Assembly: GCF_002967715.1 (NCBI RefSeq) | Contig: NZ_PUIA01000058.1 | Span: 1-64,000, forward strand | DNA: 64,000 bases | Direction: 5' to 3' | From: Blastopirellula marina | Lineage (GTDB): Bacteria; Planctomycetota; Planctomycetia; Pirellulales; Pirellulaceae | Shown: positions 33,601 to 43,473 of the stretch, piece after piece | Position numbering within the stretch: the first letter of the stretch is position 1 | Layout: every line of letters begins with the position of its first letter | The notes under the pieces: model-generated | What the model saw: only the letters and a program-made list of their open reading frames with translations | The model's database searches: none | Told to the model about the DNA's origin: nothing | Translations under genes and position numbers: made by a program

Positions 33601-35121
33601 TTAGTAAGCTTTGGCGATGACCATTCGCTTGGAAACTTCCTGTCCGGTGAACAGGCACTTGCCTGGCTCCTCGTCTCCGTCGACTGGAATGCAGCGAGCC
33701 GTCAGTTTCAGCTTCTTGAGCTCTTCTTCGACTTCCTTCGCGTCGGCACAGTGGACAAAAGCAAAGCCGCCGTGAATCTCTGGCTTGTCGTCATTCTTGG
33801 AGGTGAACCACTTCTTCAGTTCTTCCAGCGAATCGACCTTACGCGAATTATCCTCACGCAGCTTCTTCGCCTTCTCGAACAAGCCGTTCTGGATGTCGGT
33901 CAGCGTGGCGGCAACTTCGGCCACAAACTGATCGACCGGGATTCCCTGCTTGTCGTTGGGGGCCTTGTCGCGGCGACCAACGAAAACGCTGCCCGAGGCG
34001 ACGTCACGCGGACCGACTTCAACGCGGACCGGCACACCGCGCTTGATGTGGTACCAGGTCTTCTCTCCGCCACGCAGGTCGCGATCGTCCATCATGACGC
34101 GAACGGGTGCCCCATCGTAAGACTGCGCCTTGAGCTTGGCTTCCAGGTCGTTGCAGAACGCCAGAACCGCGGCTTTCTCTTCATCGCTACGATAAATTGG
34201 CAGAATCACGATATGCTTAGGGGCCAATCGCGGCGGAATCACCAGACCGTCATCGTCGCTGTGGGTCATGATCAGGCCACCCACCAGGCGCGTTGAAACC
34301 CCCCACGAGGTTGTCCAGGCAAATTCCTCGGTACCTTCGGCCGACTGGAACTTGATTTCCTGGGCCTTCGAGAAGTTCTGACCCAGGAAGTGGGACGTAC
34401 CGGCCTGCAGGGCTTTGCGGTCCTGCATCATGGCCTCGATACTGACCGTCATGTCGGCCCCTGGAAAGCGTTCCCACGAGGGCTTTTCCCCTTTGATGAC
34501 CGGCATGGCCATGTAGTTCTCGGCGAAATCGGCGTAGACGTCGAGCATCTGACGTGTCTCGAACAGGGCCTCTTCCTTGGTCGCATGGGCCGTGTGCCCT
34601 TCCTGCCACAGGAATTCGGCCGTCCGCAAGAACATCCGGGTACGAAGCTCCCAACGCACCACGTTAGCCCACTGGTTGATCAAAATCGGCAGATCTCGAT
34701 ACGACTGGACCCACTTGGCATACATCGCACCGATGATCGTTTCACTGGTAGGCCGCACAATCAGGGGTTCGTCCAGCTTGCCAGCCGGTACCAGGCCACC
34801 ATCGGGGCCAGGCTCCAAGCGGTGGTGCGTGACGACAGCGCATTCCTTGGCAAAGCCTTCGACGTGCTCGGCTTCTTTCTCCAGGAAGCTCATGGGGATA
34901 AAAAGCGGGAAATAGGCGTTCTCGTGCCCTGTCTCTTTGAACATGCCATCGAGAACTTTTTGCATATTTTCCCAGATACCCCAGCCCCATGGTTTGATGA
35001 CCATGCACCCGCGCACCGGGGATACCTCGGCCAGGTCGGCGGCCTTGATGACCTGTTGATACCACTCAGGATAGTCCGCTTCGCGAGTCGGGCTGATTGC
35101 GTTTTTGGGCGCCTTGGCCAT
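33601..35121 (-). CDS. proS: Prolyl-tRNA synthetase, archaeal/eukaryotic type
   Basis: Charges tRNA-Pro. The 506-residue class II enzyme is of the short archaeal/eukaryotic (ProS3-like) type: it lacks the bacterial editing insertion and ends in a zinc-binding-type C-terminal domain (EEPGKCLFTGQEVSKRMVIAKAY). Motif 2 and 3 elements include RTAEFLWQEGHTAH, DVYADFAENYMAMPVIKGEKP and TSWGVSTRLVGGLIM. The C-terminal Tyr is typical of this form. Planctomycetes often carry this type. The neighbouring genes are unrelated, with the DUF1559 gene convergent. Confidence 0.95.
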   Translation of the reverse strand: MAKAPKNAISPTREADYPEWYQQVIKAADLAEVSPVRGCMVIKPWGWGIWENMQKVLDGMFKETGHENAYFPLFIPMSFLEKEAEHVEGFAKECAVVTHHRLEPGPDGGLVPAGKLDEPLIVRPTSETIIGAMYAKWVQSYRDLPILINQWANVVRWELRTRMFLRTAEFLWQEGHTAHATKEEALFETRQMLDVYADFAENYMAMPVIKGEKPSWERFPGADMTVSIEAMMQDRKALQAGTSHFLGQNFSKAQEIKFQSAEGTEEFAWTTSWGVSTRLVGGLIMTHSDDDGLVIPPRLAPKHIVILPIYRSDEEKAAVLAFCNDLEAKLKAQSYDGAPVRVMMDDRDLRGGEKTWYHIKRGVPVRVEVGPRDVASGSVFVGRRDKAPNDKQGIPVDQFVAEVAATLTDIQNGLFEKAKKLREDNSRKVDSLEELKKWFTSKNDDKPEIHGGFAFVHCADAKEVEEELKKLKLTARCIPVDGDEEPGKCLFTGQEVSKRMVIAKAY

Positions 35122-35363
35122 CGGGGTCCCTATGTTCCTATGTCTTTAAAATAAGGGCAAGTTTGCACCATCGGGTGGATCGGCATTCTAAAAAAATCTA
35201 TCAACTGGGGACAGCCGAGGTAGCCATGTGGTTCCCTGCAACCACATTTGCGGGTCCTTGTTGAGACAGTTGGGTGTCTCTAGAATCGCCTCCAACCTTC
35301 TCCCATGGGGGGAACGCGCTTTGCGGAATAGCAGAAGATGGAATAGAAGAGATAGGACCGGGA

Positions 35364-36332
35364 ATGGCCAGAAGAAGCATCACGCAACTAGGTGAGAACG
35401 AGAGCATCAACGAGATTTACGTCGCTTCCAGCAAGCAGCTTCGCCCCAACCGCCAGGGCAATCTTTATCTTCAGATGCAGCTTTCCGACAAGTCAGGTGC
35501 CGTCAACGCCATGATGTGGAACGCCAACGAAGGCATCTACAAGCGTTTTGAAGATGGCGACTACATTCGGATCCAAGGGACATCCCAGTTCTACAACGGG
35601 GCCATGCAGGTCATTGTCTCGCATATCGAGAAAGTCGATGCCCGCGATGTCGACGAGTCCGATTTCATGCAGGTTAGCCCCCAACGCATGGATGCCATGC
35701 TGAAGGAGCTGTCGGACCAGCTGCGGGCAATCCGCAACATTCACCTGCGAAATTTGGCCGAATGCTTCCTGATCGATGAAGAACTGGTCGCCCGTTTTCG
35801 TAAGTCGCCCGCTGCCGTAAAAAACCACCATGCTTACGAAGGTGGTTTGCTAGAGCATGTGGTCAACCTGATCAAGGTCGGCAAAGCGATCGTCCCGTTC
35901 TATCCTCAGGTCGACGAAGATCTGCTGGTGATGGGCATCCTGTTCCACGACATGGGCAAAGTCGACGAACTGAGCACCGACAAGGGGCTTGCTTACAGCG
36001 ACGAAGGTCAGTTGATCGGTCACTTGGTAAGCGGGGTCAGCATCGTTGATCGCCTGACCAAAGAAGCCGAAAAGCTGGCCGGCGAACCCTTCCCCGAAGA
36101 GCTGGCTCTGCGAATCAAGCACATGGTGGTCAGCCATCATGGCAAGCTTGAGTATGGCAGCCCAAAGGTTCCGATGACGGCCGAAGCACTGGCCCTGCAC
36201 TACATCGATAGCCTCGATGCCCACATGCACGGCTTCGAGAAACTCCTGGCCGACGACGTCAACAGCGACAGCCGCTGGACAACGTACAGTCCTCAGTTTG
36301 GCCGCAAGATCTTCAAGGGTGGGGACGCGTAA
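35364..36332 (+). CDS. YhaM-like 3'-5' exoribonuclease with OB and HD domains
   Basis: A 322-residue protein from ATG 35364 (MARRSITQLG), preceded by GGACCGGGA; the frame opens 30 codons earlier. The N-terminal OB-fold nucleic-acid binding domain (KSGAVNAMMWNANEG ... GTSQFYNGAMQVIVSHIEKV) is followed by an HD domain. The metal residues are in HHAYEGGLLEHVV, FHDMGKVDEL and MVVSHHGKLEYGSPK. This is the architecture of YhaM/CbfA, which trims RNA in a metal-dependent way. Function is assigned by architecture. It diverges from proS. Confidence 0.88.
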   Translation: MARRSITQLGENESINEIYVASSKQLRPNRQGNLYLQMQLSDKSGAVNAMMWNANEGIYKRFEDGDYIRIQGTSQFYNGAMQVIVSHIEKVDARDVDESDFMQVSPQRMDAMLKELSDQLRAIRNIHLRNLAECFLIDEELVARFRKSPAAVKNHHAYEGGLLEHVVNLIKVGKAIVPFYPQVDEDLLVMGILFHDMGKVDELSTDKGLAYSDEGQLIGHLVSGVSIVDRLTKEAEKLAGEPFPEELALRIKHMVVSHHGKLEYGSPKVPMTAEALALHYIDSLDAHMHGFEKLLADDVNSDSRWTTYSPQFGRKIFKGGDA

Positions 36333-36772
36333 CAGAGTCCTATCTCACGTTGAAGCGGATTTAGTGCCAGCTTATCCACGAGGGGCGATTGTCGATAGTT
36401 TGTCGACAATTCTAAGGCTCTGAGATTGTTCTTTGCGCTCGTAGCAAGGCCTTTACGAGTGTTCGCCGAGTGGTTTCTTGGCGGGTGGATCGCTGTAAGT
36501 AGCATAATCGTAGCGTCTTACGCTGACATTCTGTGTGCCTGTACATAAAGCCCAGCGGTCAGGTTGACAATTCCTCTGAGTGCCGCAGATTTACGATACC
36601 TTTACGGCCCATTCACTCCATCTCAACGATAGTCTGTCATAACTTCTAATGTTCCGAAAGGTTTCCTTAAGCCTTCAGCACAACTTTGCAGGATCGCAGG
36701 CAGTTGTGTTGGCCCCACGGCAAAACCTTTCGAGTCCCTTAGAACTTCGATCAGGATGGAGCCTGTCAGATT
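36333..36772. other. Intergenic region upstream of the LpxH-like gene
   Basis: 440 bases without a gene. It contains TTGACA (36563-36568) followed by TTTACGATACC, which could be part of a promoter, but the spacing to any good -10 box is too long to call one. A short dyad TTGTCGACAA is present near 36401. Confidence 0.4.
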
Positions 36773-37678
36773 ATGGGTGCCATGTCGCGCAATCGAGATC
36801 GGGTTAGAACGTTATTTTTCAGCGATCTGCACTTGGGTTGCCCCTATGCCCGAGTCGAGCCCTTCTTAGATCTGCTGAATCAGCACGAACCACAATACAT
36901 CTACATTGTGGGAGACTTCATCGACGGCTGGCGACTTCGTAAGCGCTGGCACTGGGAGCCGGTTTACAATGCCGTCTTGAGCCGCCTGTTCGAGATGTCG
37001 CAGACCGGCACGAAGATCTTCTACACGCCTGGCAATCACGACGATTTCCTCCGCAGTTTTCGCTTCAAGTTCGATTTTGTCGAGATAGCCGACCAGTTCA
37101 TTCACCACTGCCCTAATGGCCGTCGAATCCTGGTGACGCACGGCGACAAGTTCGATCAGATCGAAAAGAAGGCCAAGTGGATTTCGGTCATGGGGTCGTT
37201 CCTGTACGACTCGATTTGCTGGGCTGACCAACGCGTCAACCGATGGCGGCGGCATTACAAACTCAGCCGCTGGCCTTTGGCCGCTGCGATCAAGAAGAAC
37301 GTCAAATCGGCGGTCCAGTTCGTCAGCGACTTTGAAGACAGCTTGATGCTGCACGCCAAATCGCTCGAGTGCCAGGGAGTGATTTGCGGTCACATCCACA
37401 CCCCGATCGTCGTCGAAAAGCACGGCATCACCTACTACAACACCGGTGACTGGATCGAAAACAGCACGGCATTGCTCGAATATTTCGACGGCCGTTACGA
37501 AATAATTGATGTCCCGCATGAAACCAATCCGGATGCCGCCCAGGTAATTCCATTGGACCCAGCCGAGGTCGAGCGACGTCGACAAGAGTTGCTGGCCGCG
37601 GCACTGGGAGTCGACCTGCGGGGATCAGATGAAGCCCCGGTATTGGCGGTTCCTTTCCACGCTGAAGAGAGCATTTAG
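36773..37678 (+). CDS. LpxH-like UDP-2,3-diacylglucosamine pyrophosphatase / metallophosphoesterase
   Basis: A calcineurin-like phosphoesterase of 301 residues with all metal motifs: FFSDLHLG (DxH), GDFIDGW (GD), GNHDDF (GNHD), VTHGDKFD and CGHIHTP (GHxH). The sequence between the third and fourth motifs has the helical insertion typical of LpxH, which hydrolyses UDP-2,3-diacylglucosamine to lipid X in lipid A synthesis. LpxH-related COG2908 proteins also occur outside the lipid A pathway, so the substrate is probable but not proven. A second ATG nine bases in (36782) is an alternative start. A glycosyltransferase gene follows on the same strand. Confidence 0.85.
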   Translation: MGAMSRNRDRVRTLFFSDLHLGCPYARVEPFLDLLNQHEPQYIYIVGDFIDGWRLRKRWHWEPVYNAVLSRLFEMSQTGTKIFYTPGNHDDFLRSFRFKFDFVEIADQFIHHCPNGRRILVTHGDKFDQIEKKAKWISVMGSFLYDSICWADQRVNRWRRHYKLSRWPLAAAIKKNVKSAVQFVSDFEDSLMLHAKSLECQGVICGHIHTPIVVEKHGITYYNTGDWIENSTALLEYFDGRYEIIDVPHETNPDAAQVIPLDPAEVERRRQELLAAALGVDLRGSDEAPVLAVPFHAEESI

Positions 37679-37856
37679 CAGCATCTTCCACGTTTCAAGG
37701 ATGAACCTCGAATTCATGGGAATTGTCTTGTCTCGCAACAGGCACACGGCATATACATTACAATCACGGCACAGACAGCGGCATTTAAACGGAGTATTGG
37801 GTGGGGTTGAGGATCAGCCCCGCTGAGTTCCGCCGAGAGATTCTTCCCAAACAGTT

Positions 37857-38945
37857 ATGGCGAAAATCTTTTACAGCATGTCGGGTGAAGGGCGTGGACA
37901 CGCGGCCCGAGTTCGGACGATGACGGAGCATCTCCGCCACGAACACGAACTCGTCCTCTTCGCGCCTAACGAAGCTTTTGACTTCCTTGCCCCCATTTAC
38001 AACACGCCAGAGTTCCCTGGCGTGGAAGTTCGTAAATTGCCGGGACTAAAGTTTTACTACACGCAGCGTCGGCTGGATCTCTCCAAATCGATTTATCAGG
38101 GGCTCAAGTTCCTGGGGCAACTCAAACGAAACGTTCGCGAGACGGTCGAGGTAATCCAAAGCGAGAAGCCCGATCTGGTTGTTTCCGATTTCGAGCCGAT
38201 CCTTCCCAAGGCCGCACGCAAGTGCGACATCCCGGTGGTCAGCCTGAATCATCAGGACTTCCTAATCACCTACGATCTGTCGTCGTTGCCGTCGAGTTTG
38301 CAGTGGTATGCTTGGGCGATGGGGCTGGTGGTCAAAGCGCACCATGTCGAGAAGCAATCGACGATCGTTTCGTCGTTCTTCACGCCGCAGCTTCGCCCTG
38401 GATACGATGACGTCCTGCAGGTCGGTCCCCTGCTCCGCCCCGACGTGTGCGAGGCACGCCCGTCCGAAGAAGGTTTCATCCTGTCGTACGTGCGAAAGGC
38501 AACCACTGAAGACACGCTGCAGTTGCTCAAAGCGTGTGATCGACCCGTGAAGGTCTACGGCCTCGGTAAGCGACCTGACGACGGTCCACTGACCTTCCAT
38601 GAAATTGATGAGCAGCGATTTACCGATGATTTTATCCACTGCGACGCGTTGATCGGTGCCGCAGGCAACCAATCGCTCGGCGAGGCAATTTACCTGGGCA
38701 AGCCCGTATTGGCCCTGCCTGAGTCCTCGCACCACGAGCAGATGATCAATTCCCACTTCCTGAAACAGATGGGAGCGGGTACCTGGACGGCGATTGAAAC
38801 GTTCGCCAAGTCCAACCTCGTTTCGTTTCTCGACGGACTCTCGAAGTTCCGCGAGAACCTGGCCCCATATCAGGGGCAAACCAACGGCAATCCTCCGGCT
38901 TTGGCTGCCATTCGCAAGCATCTGCCGTCGACCTCGTTGGTCTAG
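37857..38945 (+). CDS. MJ1255-type glycosyltransferase
   Basis: A 362-residue GT-B glycosyltransferase. The N-terminus MAKIFYSMSGEGRGHAARV is diagnostic of the family annotated as 'glycosyltransferase, MJ1255' (Glyco_trans_1_3). The C-terminal sugar-nucleotide binding lobe is seen in DALIGAAGNQSLGEAIYLGKPVLALPESSHHEQMINS. It has no membrane segment or signal. Donor and acceptor are unknown. It follows the LpxH-like gene by about 180 bases on the same strand, so a role in envelope glycolipid synthesis is plausible. Confidence 0.88.
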   Translation: MAKIFYSMSGEGRGHAARVRTMTEHLRHEHELVLFAPNEAFDFLAPIYNTPEFPGVEVRKLPGLKFYYTQRRLDLSKSIYQGLKFLGQLKRNVRETVEVIQSEKPDLVVSDFEPILPKAARKCDIPVVSLNHQDFLITYDLSSLPSSLQWYAWAMGLVVKAHHVEKQSTIVSSFFTPQLRPGYDDVLQVGPLLRPDVCEARPSEEGFILSYVRKATTEDTLQLLKACDRPVKVYGLGKRPDDGPLTFHEIDEQRFTDDFIHCDALIGAAGNQSLGEAIYLGKPVLALPESSHHEQMINSHFLKQMGAGTWTAIETFAKSNLVSFLDGLSKFRENLAPYQGQTNGNPPALAAIRKHLPSTSLV

Positions 38946-39021
38946 ACAATATTCTCTTTAAATCGCCCCAAGGGGGGCTGTTATGATTGCTCGCTCGTTA
39001 GGCGAGCCGTAAACTTGGATT

Positions 39022-41379
39022 ATGGAAATAGAAGAAATCGAAGCAAAGTTACTCAGTCACGTCAACGCACCGAACTACCAACCGGTCAAACCAAAAGTCA
39101 TCGCCAAGAAGCTGGGCCTTACCGAGGATGATCGGAAGCCCTTCAAAAGAGCCCTGAAGCGGCTCATTCGGAAAGGATTGGTCCGCTACGGAGCCAATCA
39201 TCTGGTGAAAAAGCCATCGGCTGAGGATGGCGACAAGCGAATCGTAGGCCGCTACCAACGCAATGCCAAAGGGTTCGGATTCGTCCGCCCCCAAGGGGTT
39301 GCCGCATCGAAAGGGCGCGAAGCCGATATCTTTATCCCACAGCGCCGCGGGATGGATGCCGCTACCGGCGACCTGGTGCTGATCCGCACCTACCTCGGAC
39401 GCGGCCCCGCCGGCGACCAACGCCTGTGCGGCGAAGTGGTGGAAGTGGTCGAACGCGAAACGCATCGTTTCGTCGGCACCTACTACGAAACCCACGGCAT
39501 GGCCCTGGTGCAGGTCGATGGACGCATCTTCGCCGAGCCGATCCCCGTGGGGGACCCCGGCGCGAAGAACGCTCAGCGGGAAGATAAAGTCGTCATCGAA
39601 ATGGTCCGCTTTCCTTCTCACGCCCACGATGGCGAAGCGGTCATCGTGGAAGTGCTGGGCAAGCGTGGCGAGCCAGGCGTCGACTTGATGTCGATCATCG
39701 TCGAATACGACCTGCCGCGCGAGTTCCCCGAAGAAGCCCTGGAAGTGGCTCGCGAGCAAGGTGACTTGTTCGACGAATCGATCACCGAGGGACGCCGCGA
39801 CTTCACGCCCGACACGGTCATTACCATCGACCCGATCGATGCCCGCGACTTCGACGACGCGATCAGCTTAGAACGGCTCGACAATGGTCACTGGATTCTC
39901 GGCGTGCATATCGCTGACGTCTCGCACTTCGTCCCCGAAGGCAGTGCCCTGGATATCGAGGCCCGCAACCGCGCGACCAGCGTTTACCTGCCCGACAAAG
40001 TCATTCCGATGTTGCCGGAAACGATCAGCAACAACCTGGCCAGCTTGCAGCCTGACAAGGTTCGTTACACGCGTACCGCAATCATCGAGTTCACCCCGGA
40101 AGGTGCTCGCGTCAACTGCGAAGTCTGCAAAGGCGCGATCCGTAGCAAACGCCGCTTCGCCTACGAAGAGGTGGACGAGTACCTGGCCGATCGCGAGCCG
40201 TGGAAGGAAAAGCTCACGCCGGAAGTTCACAGCCTGTTGGGCCGGATGCACGAACTGGCCATGATGCTCCGCAAGCGTCGCTTCGCTCGTGGCAGCATGG
40301 AATTGAGCATGCCGGAATTGAAGCTCGACATCAACAAAGATGGCGAAGTGACCGGCGCTCATACGGTGGAAAACACCGAGAGCCATCAGATCATCGAAGA
40401 GTTCATGCTGGCCGCCAACGAAGCAGTTGCCGAGGCCCTGGTCGATCGCGAACTGTTCTTTCTGCGGCGTGCCCATGCTTCGCCTGATCCGAAGAAACTG
40501 GCCGACCTCACCGAGTTCGTCCGCGACCTGGGTATCGAGTGTGACAGCCTGGAAAGCCGGTTCGAGATCATTCGCGTCTTGAACGAGGTGAAAGGAAAGC
40601 CCGAGCAAGCCGCGGTGAACTACGCGGTGCTGCGAAGCATGCAGAAGGCCGTCTATAGCCCCGAAGAGATCGGCCACTACGCCCTGGCGAGCGAGCACTA
40701 TTGCCATTTCACCTCCCCCATTCGCCGCTACCCTGACCTGACGATCCACCGTATGTTCGATCTGATCGAGCAAGGGATCCGTCCACCGCAAGAGTTCGGC
40801 CAGATGCAACTCGAAGGGGAACATTGCAGCGAACGCGAGCAACGGGCAGCCGATGCCGAGCGGGAACTGGTCAAGATCAAACTGCTCACCTACATGAGCA
40901 CCCGTATCGGCGAAGAAGTCGACGCGGTAGTTACCGGGGTCGAGTCATTCGGGCTCTTTGTCCAGGCCCTGGAAGTTCCGGCCGACGGCCTGGTGCGGAT
41001 CGACTCGCTCAACGACGACTTCTATCGCTACGATGCCACCACGCACAGTCTGGTCGGGCATCACGAGGGGAACTCGTTCCGCCTGGGAGACGTGCTGACG
41101 GTACGCATTGCCCGGGTCGATCTCGATCGCCGCGAACTCGATTACCAGTTCGTCGAAAAGACGGGCGAGACAAGCACCAAGCAGCCAGCCAAGTCGCTCG
41201 GCGGCGGCGGCCGGTCAGGCGGGGGCAAATACAAGCCGAAGGTCCAAAGCTCAAGCATGAAGTTCTCGGCCCAGTCCAGCCGCCCCAAAAAGGGTGCCCG
41301 GGGTGGCAGTAAGGCGAAACAGGGAACTTCCCCCTCGCGCCCGAAGAAGGACAAACGCTCGAAACGCCGGGGACGATAG
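39022..41379 (+). CDS. rnr: Ribonuclease R
   Basis: A processive 3'-5' exoribonuclease of 785 residues that degrades structured RNA. Domain order is: winged-helix N-terminus, two cold-shock/OB domains, a central RNB catalytic domain, an S1 domain and a basic tail. The RNB active-site carboxylates are in TIDPIDARDFDDAISLE, and the RNB domain continues with HFTSPIRRYPDL. The S1 domain is VDAVVTGVESFGLFVQ. The final 60 residues are rich in Lys, Arg, Gly and Ser, as in RNase R. There is no clear ribosome binding site. A hairpin (GCTCG/CGAGC) precedes the start. Confidence 0.96.
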   Translation: MEIEEIEAKLLSHVNAPNYQPVKPKVIAKKLGLTEDDRKPFKRALKRLIRKGLVRYGANHLVKKPSAEDGDKRIVGRYQRNAKGFGFVRPQGVAASKGREADIFIPQRRGMDAATGDLVLIRTYLGRGPAGDQRLCGEVVEVVERETHRFVGTYYETHGMALVQVDGRIFAEPIPVGDPGAKNAQREDKVVIEMVRFPSHAHDGEAVIVEVLGKRGEPGVDLMSIIVEYDLPREFPEEALEVAREQGDLFDESITEGRRDFTPDTVITIDPIDARDFDDAISLERLDNGHWILGVHIADVSHFVPEGSALDIEARNRATSVYLPDKVIPMLPETISNNLASLQPDKVRYTRTAIIEFTPEGARVNCEVCKGAIRSKRRFAYEEVDEYLADREPWKEKLTPEVHSLLGRMHELAMMLRKRRFARGSMELSMPELKLDINKDGEVTGAHTVENTESHQIIEEFMLAANEAVAEALVDRELFFLRRAHASPDPKKLADLTEFVRDLGIECDSLESRFEIIRVLNEVKGKPEQAAVNYAVLRSMQKAVYSPEEIGHYALASEHYCHFTSPIRRYPDLTIHRMFDLIEQGIRPPQEFGQMQLEGEHCSEREQRAADAERELVKIKLLTYMSTRIGEEVDAVVTGVESFGLFVQALEVPADGLVRIDSLNDDFYRYDATTHSLVGHHEGNSFRLGDVLTVRIARVDLDRRELDYQFVEKTGETSTKQPAKSLGGGGRSGGGKYKPKVQSSSMKFSAQSSRPKKGARGGSKAKQGTSPSRPKKDKRSKRRGR

Positions 41380-41475
41380 TCATTTCGAGCGGTTCTTGTG
41401 AGTTTTCGCTGTGTCGGTAATACTTGCGGGTCGGTATTCGTTTGATTTTCCCTATCTAGATGATCGACCCCTTCC

Positions 41476-42591
41476 ATGACCCATCCCTGGATTGCCGAAC
41501 GTACTGCTTCCTTCGATTCGAGCGGAATCCGCAAGGTCTTTGATCTTGCTGCGAACATGACCGATCCGATCAACCTGTCGATCGGCCAGCCAGATTTCGA
41601 CGTCCCGCAAGAGGTCAAAGACGCGGCGATCGATGCCATCCAAGGGGGCAAGAACGGCTACGCTCTGACCCAGGGCATGCCCGTCTTGCGAGACAAGCTG
41701 CAGGCCCAGGTTAACGACGAATATGGCCATGCCGATCGCAAGGTGTTTGTTAGCTCAGGTACCAGCGGTGGGCTCGTGTTGTCGATGCTGGCCATGGTGA
41801 ACCCAGGGGACGAGGTGATCATCTTCGACCCCTACTTCGTCATGTACACCTCGCTGGTCAAGCTGGTTGGGGGCGTGCCGGTTATCCTGAGCACTTACCC
41901 TGACTTTCAGATCGACGTGCAGAAGGTGGCCGATGCGATCACCGACAAGACGAAGTTGATCCTACTGAACAGCCCTGCCAATCCAACCGGCGTGGTTGCC
42001 AAGAAGGAAGTCGTCGAGGAAGTGGCCAAGCTGGCCCAGGAAAAGAACATCGCGATCGTCTCGGACGAGATCTACCGCGTGTTCACCTACGACGACAGCT
42101 TCTGCTCGCCGGCAACCTACAACGAAAACACGATCGTCATCGACGGGTTCTCGAAGAGCTACGGCATGACCGGTTGGCGATTGGGCTTCGTCCACGGGCC
42201 GTCCGCCGTGATCGATACGATGATCAAGCTACAGCAGTACACGTTCGTGTGCGCCCCGCAGCCGGTTCAATGGGCCGGGGCCGCGGCGATGGAAGTCGAC
42301 ATGTCTTCGCACGTTGCCGACTACGGCAAGAAGCGTGATCGCCTGATCGACGGCATTTCCGACCTGTACGAGATCACCAAGCCAGGCGGTGCGTTCTATA
42401 TCTTCCCGAAAGCCCCTTGGGGTACCGGTACCGAGTTCGTCGCCAAGGCAATCGAGAACAACCTGCTGATTATCCCCGGCAACATCTTCAGCAGCGAGAA
42501 CACCCACTTCCGCATTTCGTACGCGGCCTCCGACGAAACGATCGACCGCGGCATCGAAGTGCTCCGCAAACTGGCCAGGCAAGGTGGCTAG
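41476..42591 (+). CDS. Pyridoxal-phosphate-dependent class I/II aminotransferase
   Basis: A 371-residue fold type I aminotransferase. The PLP-binding Lys is in IDGFSKSYGMTGWRLGF; other family motifs are LSIGQPDFDVP, NSPANPTGVV, VSDEIYRVF and FRISYAASDE. It is most like AspC/AAT-type enzymes, but the amino-acid specificity cannot be told from sequence. It follows rnr by about 100 bases. No adjacent gene in a matching pathway is present. Confidence 0.9.
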   Translation: MTHPWIAERTASFDSSGIRKVFDLAANMTDPINLSIGQPDFDVPQEVKDAAIDAIQGGKNGYALTQGMPVLRDKLQAQVNDEYGHADRKVFVSSGTSGGLVLSMLAMVNPGDEVIIFDPYFVMYTSLVKLVGGVPVILSTYPDFQIDVQKVADAITDKTKLILLNSPANPTGVVAKKEVVEEVAKLAQEKNIAIVSDEIYRVFTYDDSFCSPATYNENTIVIDGFSKSYGMTGWRLGFVHGPSAVIDTMIKLQQYTFVCAPQPVQWAGAAAMEVDMSSHVADYGKKRDRLIDGISDLYEITKPGGAFYIFPKAPWGTGTEFVAKAIENNLLIIPGNIFSSENTHFRISYAASDETIDRGIEVLRKLARQGG

Positions 42592-42620
42592 TCGGTTTCG
42601 CCCAGAAGCTCCCAATCTAG

Positions 42621-42655
42621 TCCCCTCTCCACCGGAGAGGGTTAGGGTGAGGGGG
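42621..42655. repeat. REP-like CCCTCTCC / GTTAGGGTGAGGGGG element, copy 2
   Basis: TCCCCTCTCC-ACC-GGAGAGG forms a hairpin and is followed by GTTAGGGTGAGGGGG. The same unit is at 7657-7701 and, inverted, at 46326-46370. It lies between the ends of two convergent genes. Confidence 0.8.
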
Positions 42656-42665
42656 CAAGAGGCTT

Positions 42666-43310
42666 CTACTGATGAATCGTGAACGGCGTCTGCGGTCGTT
42701 CTGTTTCAATGCCGTTGAGCCGCGCGAGAATGTCCTGCAGAATGCGCTGTTCAAGCAACACGTCGCGGCACAGGGGAATCCACCCGTCGGTTTGCGGGCC
42801 TAGTTCACCGGTCGACTCGCCACTGCGAAGCGTGCCGTCGAAGCGAACTCCGTCGAGCGCCATTTGCGTGTTGGAAGGTCCGGTGACGTCTTCCATTTCT
42901 TTGTGCACTTCCACGCCGATAAAATAGCCTCCCTGCTCGGGCGTGACGCGGACGATGCAGCGTCGGCGGATCGTTTGCAGGGTGCTTTCCAGCTTTTCGT
43001 AGCCGCGAGTTGAATCGGTATGCCACGGTTCGAGCATGGTGCTGCCGATTCGCGGGTAGGTTTCCAGGCGACCTTCGGTAAGCTGGCCGGCCACCACGCG
43101 GACGCGCTGTTCGGTGCGGATTTTGAAGTGAGAGTCGACCGCGTCGACAATCTGTTCCCACATCAGTTCGTAGTCGCGAATGGCGACGAAGTGGGGATTA
43201 TCGACCGGAGCCGCAGGCGCACTTCCAGCGTGGTGCAACAGCGGTACGAAACTGCTGCAACCGATACTGCCCAAAAGCAGCGAGCAAACTAGAGGTAGCC
43301 ACCTCGCCAA
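42666..43310 (-). CDS. Lipoprotein, unknown
   Basis: A 214-residue protein with a lipoprotein signal: LVCSLLLGSIGCSS, Cys18. After the signal come FVAIRDYELMWEQIVDAVDSHFKI ... RRRCIVRVTPEQGGYFIGVEVHKEME, an alpha/beta pattern that suggests a small ligand- or peptidoglycan-associated domain. Similar proteins occur in planctomycetes without known function. It is convergent with the aminotransferase gene. Confidence 0.75.
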   Translation of the reverse strand: MARWLPLVCSLLLGSIGCSSFVPLLHHAGSAPAAPVDNPHFVAIRDYELMWEQIVDAVDSHFKIRTEQRVRVVAGQLTEGRLETYPRIGSTMLEPWHTDSTRGYEKLESTLQTIRRRCIVRVTPEQGGYFIGVEVHKEMEDVTGPSNTQMALDGVRFDGTLRSGESTGELGPQTDGWIPLCRDVLLEQRILQDILARLNGIETERPQTPFTIHQ

Positions 43311-43412
43311 AACAGCGCTCCTGTCGATTCGATAGAGGGAGCGAGAGTTTGACGAATCGACCTGATGACAGCAAGGTCAAAACATTGGCCTGCTAGCATG
43401 GGGCAAGAAACA

Positions 43413-43450
43413 CTCCAGGCCGTGACTTGCATCACGGCCTGGAGGGCTTT
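43413..43450 (+). terminator. Strong hairpin with T-run near 43.4 kb
   Basis: CTCCAGGCCGTGA pairs with TCACGGCCTGGAG around six bases, followed on the plus strand by GGCTTTTT. No plus-strand gene is nearby, while a minus-strand gene ends at 43474, so it may act on that gene from the other direction. Confidence 0.65.
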
Positions 43451-43473
43451 TTCTGGTGGTTTGGGGCGGACGC

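Noticed and set aside
39868-40842. A 324-codon minus-strand open frame within rnr
   Set aside because: It is antisense to the RNB catalytic domain, so a shadow caused by GC-rich codon use.
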